A stretch of DNA of 64,000 bases, taken from the NCBI RefSeq assembly GCF_041734735.1, contig NC_134878.1, positions 19,286,702 through 19,350,701 on the forward strand. Direction: 5' to 3'. Position 1 is the first letter of the stretch, and each line of letters opens with the position of its first letter. The stretch comes from Babylonia areolata. Its lineage: Eukaryota > Mollusca > Gastropoda > Neogastropoda > Buccinidae. The notes under the pieces are model-generated. The model had not been told where the DNA came from, did not search any database, and was given only the letters and a program-made list of their open reading frames with translations. Positions 57,995-64,000 of the stretch are shown one piece after another. Made by a program: the position numbers and the translations under genes.

Positions 57995-58330
57995 TATTGC
58001 TTTGACTACACTCACTTTGTGTTGGCATGTGAGTCAACAAAAAAGACTGCTCACCGGAAGGTTAAAAACATATGGAAGCTTAATTAAGAAAATGATCTGT
58101 GGAACATAGGAATAGAAAGCAAGTCTGTGAGGTGTGTGTGTGTGTGTGTGTGTGTGTGTTCAGGTGTCCTGGCCAACATGGCGGCTTCAGTGTTTGGAGA
58201 TAAAATGGATGAGTACGAAAACTTAAAGCTTCACATTGGCTTTGCTCTTACCGCCACCGGTGCACTCTTCCTTGGCATTACTGGTGTTTGCTTTCTTGTG
58301 GAGTACTGCTATCGTCATCGTCGTCGGTGA
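53185..58330 (+). CDS. claudin/PMP22-like four-pass membrane protein B
   Basis: Coding exons 53185-53380, 57633-57773 and 58164-58330, GT-AG, both introns phase 1, 167 residues. It begins MVLSNVGKVALVLFVASAAM; W30 and GLWESC....C (cysteines 44 and 49) form the superfamily signature. Four hydrophobic segments are at about 9-31, 73-93, 102-126 and 141-161, with a basic tail (YRHRRR). It is a clear paralog of gene A: same exon count, phases, length and 5' leader (CAGCATCGGTGAGAGAAG near 53070). Exon 2 is nearly the same at DNA level. Intron 1 is 4.25 kb because a LINE (54420-57540) sits in its GT/GA tract; in gene A the corresponding interval is much shorter. Function is not known beyond membership of the tetraspan claudin/PMP22 superfamily. 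Confidence 0.87.
54540..55492 (-). pseudogene. LINE ORF2 C-terminal region remnant
   Basis: Frames read RAKNALLHVMKKLFVLNN, QPIVQYGSELWG, FLGVEMRTPNDLVYGETNRY and RCARYWLKLLKM, the region after the reverse transcriptase. Further frames at 55061-54544 continue to the zinc-knuckle-like CPLCKE and CPVLHNIR. Several frame changes are present. Confidence 0.75.
55493..56150 (-). pseudogene. LINE ORF2 endonuclease remnant
   Basis: Two overlapping frames: FSFLSWNVNGLRSKFMFNDF and FVCFVETFEENC (first part of the apurinic endonuclease, N and E catalytic positions), then VYIILCGDLNSRI (GDxN motif). A frame change near 55740 separates them. It lacks the terminal SDH part. Confidence 0.85.
56403..57455 (-). 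CDS. LINE ORF1 protein with 2A-like peptide
   Basis: An uninterrupted 350-codon frame. Near residues 50-75 lies MLTVRSRTTGVLLGLLLVFI, a hydrophobic signal-like stretch, followed near residue 88 by CGDIEANPGP, which fits the 2A consensus D-x-E-x-NPGP that makes ribosomes skip a peptide bond. Residues about 135-225 form a heptad coiled coil (LDDVKEEVHQLRQEHGALQE and onward). Then RRNNLIFYGI opens an RRM-like domain as in L1/CR1 ORF1 proteins, with FERVHRL and FVGEDFS, and a basic C-terminus (RRKLNVHLKKARSEGKR). Such proteins bind RNA of their own element. The 2A would separate the N-terminal part from the RNA-binding part. The true start may be the internal Met before LTVRS. Confidence 0.88.
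   Translation of the reverse strand: MYSTYFLPPTLCDTMPWSQLQFRSVCGAFLPVYVHFMLKRAVTKRRSCVAMLTVRSRTTGVLLGLLLVFIFWGDNLYLRRGVGDMLLRCGDIEANPGPNPDQSASGSSNMRQTRLSSSHPSRSSKEPSLADVMSCIQDVKEMNTSMNSKLDDVKEEVHQLRQEHGALQELVCGLKDEVRDLRQRNYILEQKNSDLTAKVNNLDSKCDDLESRSRRNNLIFYGINKREGETNEQCEDLITDLITDTLELSDNIEFERVHRLNPKADSPIIACCSFYKQKVKILKAKQKLRGTNVFVGEDFSQRVREIRRKLNVHLKKARSEGKRVHMVYDHLFIEGKKYFLDAEGSLREMR
57885..57995. repeat. (CA)n-(TA)n-(CA)n microsatellite in intron 2 of gene B
   Basis: CA at 57885-57919, TA to 57939, CA at 57951-57991. Confidence 0.93.
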
Positions 58331-58493
58331 ACTCGCTTGGAGGAGTTATTAGTGGAGTATCCGCGTGTGTCAGGTGTGCTTGTGCCTTTTTTCTTTTGTC
58401 TTATTTGTTGTCACAGATGGGATGTGATAGGGGGGAAAAAACCCTCCAGAGACACTTTAGTTTGATTCTTTTTTTCTTTTCTTTTTTTTTTTT

Positions 58494-58510
58494 TGGGGGG
58501 GGGGGGGGGA
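58494..58510. repeat. poly-T/poly-G junction
   Basis: A T run followed by about 15 G residues, in the 3' region of gene B. Confidence 0.9.
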
Positions 58511-58663
58511 GTTGCTTGTTTATTAAAAGTGCCCTCAGCGAAGAAGTGTTCCGCTGTTGGTGTGAACAGGTGAATCCCTTTTTTGTCATGTGAAGAGTGT
58601 CTTTTTTCCTCTCTTTTGTTTGTTTGAACCCCATTTCTTCTTTCTTCCCCACTTTGCCTTTAA

Positions 58664-58887
58664 CTCACTCAGTACGGCCAGTCCTCTCTTCTCCTCTACA
58701 CAGACCCCTCGGATGTCCAGTGGGTGTCTGAATGACCCAGCCTTTAGCTTCTGTCGTCAGAATTGTGGTATTCTTTGTCAAAATTCACCTCTTCAGTATA
58801 AGAGCCTTCAGCTTGCAATATTTTGATGGTGGTAATTGGGGTGGAACGCTGTTAACGTCTTCTCTTTCGCCGTTCGTATGGAGAGAG
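58664..58887. mobile_element. piggyBac-like TTAA MITE, copy 2
   Basis: Flanked by TTAA (58660-58663, 58888-58891), inverted relative to 15152-15373, and about 95% alike by eye. It lies in the likely 3' region of gene B. Confidence 0.88.
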
Positions 58888-58891
58888 TTAA

Positions 58892-60470
58892 TGTGATGAA
58901 GAGGGCCTCTTGGCAATTAAGATTTGAAATTATGAAAGTTCCCCTCTATTATTGCTTTGTTATTTTTCTGTTTTAATTATTCTTATTTCTGCTAGTTTCT
59001 TTGGTGGCTTCTGTCATAATTTCTTATTTTTTGTCTACAAAACATGTTGAAATGTTACTCTGCCTGGGCTTGATCTGATTCTCGCATTATATATATCTAT
59101 ATATTTCAAATTCCTTCACTGTTGTCTGCTTTTTGTACCGTTCCAGACTGTTCTCCTTTCTTTTTTCTTTTCTCCCGCAAAACTTGACACTTTTGTCTCC
59201 TTTTTTCTGCAGTCTATATGACATTCTGTCTGTGCTATTTTGCATTGGCAATCACGAAGCGATATTGTAAACACTGGGATGGGCAATAGCTGTCCATTCT
59301 GCTGTGTTATTTGCCATTATATCCGTTTTGTGTATTTTTCATGTGATTAAAAATAATTTATACGATTTTTGTAATCGGAGGGTGATACTTCATGCAGCGA
59401 AAGGGCTAACATCGTCAACACATCCTAGTCTTATATGTAAGGTGATATAATTATCAAGAACTGTTGATTTGCAGGGCATTTTTCTCTTCAGTTGTGACAT
59501 GGTTCTGTGTTAAACGCTGATGATTTTTTCATTTACTCGGGCAACCCTGTTATGGCCCTGTGTTGTCGGTTAGACTGTAAACAATAATGTCAACTGTCAA
59601 ATCGACAGCCTTTTAATTCAGGCTACACGAATATTAACATGCATGTTCCTTTTTCTCACGAACACAAATCACACCAACGTTCAGACTGCACACGTTATAT
59701 GACCAGATGCCACCATCAGAATTAGGTCACACTCAGCATGTACTACTGTGTATATATATATATATAGTGTGGCAGCTAAGTGGGCCACATGTTTTCAACT
59801 GGTTGTGCATATTAATTATTGTGTCTGGTTTCCACCAAGTCTCTGGACTCGGCTCTCCCCAATGGTAACCTATTTTCCTGATCATAACAACAGAAAGAAA
59901 CAACCTGAAAAAAAAGAAAGGAAAAGAAGTATGAGTCAAGATGTGTCGGGACTCAATGTAACATTATAAGTAGTCCTTGCTTTCAACAGTGTGAAAACCG
60001 ACAGTGTAGCTATTCAACAAACAAACAAAAACAACAACAACAACACACAAAAAAAAAGAAAAAGAAAAAAAAAGAGGAAAAATAAAATAGAAAAAAAACG
60101 AGAAAAAACCCCATAACCATGTCAAAACCACGTACACCAAGAAAACATTCTCTAAAGGAAGCCTTCTTTGTTAAAACTGTGAACTACAACCTTGTTCATC
60201 TGTCTTTTTTACTATTAAAATTCAATATTGAAAGAATCGTGCAAATCATCGTTCTGCTTAATGTTATCTGTGTGCCATTCTACAAAGATGTATGCTTTCT
60301 CTCTGCTTGGTTGGTCTGTCAACAGGGTTGTGCACACAAAACAAAAAAGATAGATTTTCTTGACAGTCTGTGGAAGTGTCAGCTACGTAGACTTAGGACC
60401 AAACGAGTTGGTTGTGACAGCAATGCGGATCTATATCCTTGCCAGAAACTTTGTTAAATAATTGAGGGCA
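58892..60470. other. no recognised gene
   Basis: AT-rich, with an A-rich block at 60020-60110. The 112-codon frame at 60119 has no family likeness or splice context. Confidence 0.45.
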
Positions 60471-60475
60471 AGGGA

Positions 60476-60477
<2 letters not shown>

Positions 60478-60509
<32 letters not shown>

Positions 60510-60545
60510 CTACATTTCATTTGAATATATATATATATATATTTG
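60478..60545. repeat. (GT)n and (AT)n microsatellites
   Basis: GT 60478-60507 and AT 60527-60542. Confidence 0.92.
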
Positions 60546-60649
60546 CTTACTCATTTTTGTTTTACTTCCTTTTTATTTATTTGTTTTCCTAATTTATTTA
60601 TTCAAAAAATTTGATGACATCTATTTATTTATTTATTTATTTATTTTTC

Positions 60650-60775
60650 CTTTCCCCTCATGGCCTAAGTGCGTTGGGTTACGCTGCTGGTCAGGCGTCT
60701 GCTCAGCAGATGTGGTGTAGCGTATATGGATTTGTCCTCCTTGAGTAACAACTGAACTGAGGGCAAGGGATGTAA
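60650..60775 (+). mobile_element. SINE tail module T
   Basis: After (ATTT)n: GTGCGTTGGGTTACGCTGCT, GGTCAGGCGTCTGCTCAGCA and GTGTAGCGTATATGGATTTG. The GAACGCAGTGACG part is deleted. Confidence 0.8.
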
Positions 60776-61014
60776 CTGAATGATTCTTCACTCTTGGGCA
60801 ATAGGAGAGATAATTAGATACGCAATTGTCGGTGGCAGAGAACAAGATCTCATAGATTGTTCTTTGTTGTTGTACTGCCAGTACTGGAAAATATAGGCCC
60901 AACGCTCAGCTTGTATCACAGATTGATATAAGCTTTCAGTTGGACCAACAGCAAAGTGAGAGCTGCATGATCAATGTTTTTTTTCCATTAAAATGGGAAG
61001 TCATTTACGGTTTA

Positions 61015-61262
61015 GTATTTTGTGAAGGACTATGACTCTCAAACTAGGAGGCAAGATTGCACTGGCTCTTAGTGCTACAGCCTTGGGGGCTGGGTGGCCT
61101 TTGGGAACCATCCCAACGCCGACTGTACTAAAACCCTCGTGGCCAAGGGAGTGGGGATGTAACTTGGGCGAGACATTCTCCATTACTCAAATTCTCGCCC
61201 AGATAGTTGGGACAACAGTTGCCTCCTCTGCTGCTCTGATGGTCACAGTCGGACATAACTGA
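61015..61262 (+). repeat. dispersed repeat R2
   Basis: Second copy of the repeat at 2955-3175. A 76-codon frame is open (MTLKLGGKIALALSATALGA at its start). Since the other copy keeps the same frame in the shared half, an origin from a coding transposon or gene end is possible. Confidence 0.7.
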
Positions 61263-61844
61263 TTATCGTACTGGAAAATAGATAATGTAAATACATAATA
61301 TAAAATATTTAAAACTGTTACTTCCAGTGACCCATCAGTGTAGCTGCATATCTTGGTTCTGACCATTACATAATCGCCCGAATTTCATTATTTGCCATGA
61401 AAATTCCTGGATACCTGAATCCATGCATTATTCAGTTAAAAATTATGAAATACTGCACGGCAGCAGAGTTGCTAAATGCCTCCTTGGAATTGCTCAAAGG
61501 AGCATCTAAATCGACTTGTTACAAATGAGTACCTATTCGCAATACATTTACGACAGCACGGTTTTATCATAACAATAAAAGTATCCGCCTTATGTCCCAT
61601 CCCTGTGCGTATGTAGTCTATCTAATACAATTCACTGTACAAATTATGAACATGTCTTTTTGACCCAGTTAACGGTGCTTCTGCGAAGGAAAACTAATCT
61701 ATAAAGATTAATTTTGTAAGAAAGTCTGAGTTGAGAGATCAAGGTTTAATTAATAACCTTTGATGGTATCCCACATTCAAGGACCTTGGACCTGGCAAAA
61801 TGGTTTCACAACTATATCAGAATTAAGTAGAATGGCCCACAAAA

Positions 61845-62085
61845 TAAGAGTCGAAAACCACAGAAAATGGGTCAAAACATCTGATGGTAATACTGTTTCA
61901 ACTCTACACAAATGTTGGCATTGAATTAGGTCTCTGAATCTCGAGTGAATTTTAAAAAAATGGGGTAGGAAAGGAGAAATTTAAGAGGAAGTGTTTGTAT
62001 GCGTTTGATTTGGGACAACAAGAAGGTGGTTTAGGAAATAGGGATTGTTATGATGCGCGCGCGCGCGCGTGCGTGTGTGTGTGGA
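61845..62085 (+). repeat. dispersed repeats R3 and R4
   Basis: R3 (61845-61960) and R4 (61980-62075, GTGTTTGTATGCGTTTGATT) in the same order as 35990-36545. Confidence 0.75.
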
Positions 62086-62240
62086 GGGGGGGTGGGGTGG
62101 TGCGCGTGTTAAAGAGAGAGGAAGATAGAACAAATCCTTTCGTTTAAAAATTGAGTCATATTCTTTTTCCTCTCTCTCTCTCTCTCTCTCTCTGTGTGTC
62201 TCTCTCTCTGTGTGTGTGCACGCGCGCGGTTATGTGTGTA
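62040..62240. repeat. (GC)n, (GT)n and (CT)n microsatellites
   Basis: GCGCGC at 62055-62070, TCTC at 62170-62193 and CGCG at 62219-62228. Confidence 0.88.
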
Positions 62241-62284
62241 TGTGGGGGAGGGTAAATAAAAAATGGGGGGCACGGATGGGAAAA

Positions 62285-62412
62285 TCGGAGATAGGAGAGA
62301 GTGTGTACTTTTGATTTGGGACAATAAGGTGGTGGTGGTGTAGGTAATAGGGGTTGTCATAATGCGTGTGTGTGTGTGGAGTGGGGGGGGGGGGGGGGGG
62401 GGGGGGGGGGGT
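62285..62412 (+). repeat. repeat R4, second copy, ending in poly-G
   Basis: TTTTGATTTGGGACAATAAG, GGTAATAGGGGTTGTCATAA and GCGTGTGTG repeat the R4 sequence, followed by about 28 G residues. Confidence 0.78.
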
Positions 62413-62479
62413 CCGTGTGTAAAAAATATATATATCAGCTGGTTATCTCCCTCTATCTGGAGAAGGTAGGACCGTGGTG

Positions 62480-63400
62480 CAATCTGTTTGATGACTTCAG
62501 GTGGCTGCTTCCGCCTTTTCTCTGCTTTTTGCTTCAGAAGGACCGTGTCGCCTGGGAGTTTTGAAGGGGGCGAACTCCATTGTGCTTGTCACAGCAGTCT
62601 TTCATCTTTGCTTTGGCAGCACTGTCACTGGCTCGCATATCTGTAGGGGGAATGGTATGAGGAATCAGTGTTGCAATGTCAGTCTTGAGAGATAGGCGAT
62701 TTCAATTAACCGTGAGCAGTAATCAATGAAGACGAGGAAGTGATCTCACTTTTCCCCCCCAAAATGTCCACTCCCACTCTCTGGAATGGTGGCTTTGGAA
62801 GTGGTGATGGTAACTGTGGTTCACTGCTTTGAGTCAGCTGCTTCTCCAAGCACTCTCGGCATGAAGATACAAGGTTCATGATGTCCCAACTGATCTTTGG
62901 CCACCAAACTGACTGTCGTGCATGTTCTCTTTATTTAACGATGCCTTGGTGTCCTTGGTGTATCTGCTCAAAGATTTTCTTCCACAGTGAAAGTGATATG
63001 ACCAGTCTGTCTCCTTTCAAGGTACTCAATTCTCCTCGAATTGCGAAGTGGTCTCTTGTAGCAAGACACACACCTTGTTTGTAGCAAAGCCATCCATTCT
63101 GTGTGTTATCTAATATTGTATTGAGGTTTACGTCATCCTGTGACTCCTTCTTCAGTTGATTGAGAAAGACATGATGCTGTCATGATGCTTTCATCGCGTT
63201 CACGTGAGCTTCAACAGCGTCTTGTAGCACGTCTGCTTGGGCTTCATTGACTGGACATCTGGATAAAGTGTCGGCTTCCTCCATCAGCTTGCCAGGAGTG
63301 TAGTGAACCTTAACATTGAAACGCACAAGGCGTGTTAGCATTCTCTGGCATCTGATATGTGTTTCTGACAGATCTTTGCTGTTCACCAGCGGCATGGATG
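62480..63400 (-). mobile_element. Ty3/Gypsy-type LTR retrotransposon fragment (fossil)
   Basis: On the minus strand, peptide similarity indicates the end of the RNase H region (RMLTRLVRFNVKVHYTPGKL, then ADTLSR) followed by the beginning of the integrase with its zinc-binding part. No LTR adjoins it and only part of pol is present. It is broken, with several interruptions, and appears old. Confidence 0.8.
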
Positions 63401-63448
63401 CTTATGATTAGTATCTAATTTGAAACTCCCTCGCCCGACGACGTACAG

Positions 63449-63675
63449 ATGATACTTTTCACATGCCAAAACAATTTATACACGAAATTCCGTATTGGTC
63501 ACTCAGCACGGTGCCCCTGCAGGACTAACAGCCAGACAACAGAAAGTCTGCTGCAGTCCTGCCCCCTCCAAGAGGAGCTCAGGAAAAGGTACTGGACCGA
63601 CCCAACTCCAGTGATCCAGCAGCTCTATGGCTGTGTGGAGGACCTGCAGCGTACAGCCGCCTTCATTTAAGCGTG
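63449..63675 (+). mobile_element. LINE ORF2 C-terminal fragment
   Basis: The frame reads LYTKFRIGHSARCPCRTNSQ, TTESLLQSCPLQEELR and VEDLQRTAAFI, the CPC...H...C zinc-knuckle-like tail that follows RNase H in LINEs widespread in molluscs. Nothing upstream of it is preserved. It adjoins the fossil LTR element but points the other way. Confidence 0.82.
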
Positions 63676-63809
63676 CATAATATTAAGTTACTTCCCATTT
63701 AGTAATAACCAATGCAAGTATGCAAGTCTTTACTAAACATTTGCATTTAGATGTAAAGCTAGCTGGAGAGAAAGAAACAAATAGCAAAAATAGATAAAAA
63801 GCGCGTTAA

Positions 63810-64000
63810 GCGTGTGAGAGTTGGAGAGGCACAAAAAGAGGCTGGATGAAAGAATGTTCCGTGAATATGGCCTGGCTATTTTGTTTAACCCGTCGTCGAA
63901 CTTCCTTGGAAATAGTACGGCGTGGATTTTAATTGATCTGTCCGTCGTTCAAACGTTCATCCTACTTCTTGTTTGGGGTTTTGGAGTTTCGATTGAAAGT
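63810..64000 (+). promoter_or_regulatory. conserved upstream segment U, copy 4 (runs off the window)
   Basis: AGGCTGGATGAAAGAATGTT, CCGTGAATATGGCCTGGCTA and TTTTGGAGTTTCGATTGAAA match copy 3 over its full length. The donor-like GTAAGT of copy 3 is GAAAGT here. Its presence suggests a further family member to the right. Confidence 0.45.

Noticed and set aside
60119-60457. 112-codon open frame
   Set aside because: No family likeness, no splice partners, AT-rich surroundings; likely chance.
61032-61262. Resemblance of the R2 peptide start (MTLKLGGKIALAL) to the claudin-like exon 1 start
   Set aside because: Only a few hydrophobic residues and GK agree; R2 lacks the GLW...C signature and has a repeat partner at 2955-3175.

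Overview
The window looks like nuclear DNA of a marine gastropod mollusc, probably a caenogastropod. This rests on intron-rich genes with GT-AG splice sites, very dense (GT)n/(CA)n microsatellites, and tRNA-derived SINEs of a type I know from gastropods. Species cannot be decided from sequence alone. No CRISPR array, operon or other bacterial feature is visible, and most long open frames are microsatellite or repeat translations.

Left half, minus strand (about 8.3-27.0 kb): one host gene, LTV1, encoding the chaperone-like assembly factor of the small ribosomal subunit. I traced eleven coding exons whose phases all join, giving a 528-residue protein. The first coding exon appears to hold only the ATG. 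Its last intron (9.6 kb) contains a complete-looking hAT DNA transposon (11768-17466) with 13-bp terminal inverted repeats and an 8-bp duplication inside a (CA)n tract. It carries a three-exon transposase gene on the same strand as LTV1. Another LTV1 intron holds a 5'-truncated LINE flanked by direct repeats of about 90 bp.

Left edge (1-8 kb): no host gene recognised. There are gastropod SINEs, a pogo-like deletion derivative with TA ends, and short tandem repeats.

Middle (27-37 kb): no certain gene. It holds a 75-bp minisatellite, a foldback TTAA element, long (GT)n tracts and dispersed repeats.

Right half, plus strand (36-64 kb): a small cluster of claudin/PMP22-like four-pass membrane protein genes. 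Gene A (166 aa) has its first coding exon inside a 2.9-kb near-identical tandem duplication whose edges lie in (GT)n tracts, so two copies of exon 1 precede one copy each of exons 2 and 3. Gene B (167 aa) has the same three-exon, phase-1 structure, and its first intron contains a LINE whose ORF1 has a 2A-like NPGP peptide. Repeats and a conserved upstream segment seen before gene A recur in the same order at the right edge, so a third paralog may start just beyond the window.

The remainder is transposon debris: LINE fragments, SINEs with exchanged modules, two copies of a piggyBac-like TTAA MITE, and a fossil Ty3/Gypsy pol fragment near the right edge.
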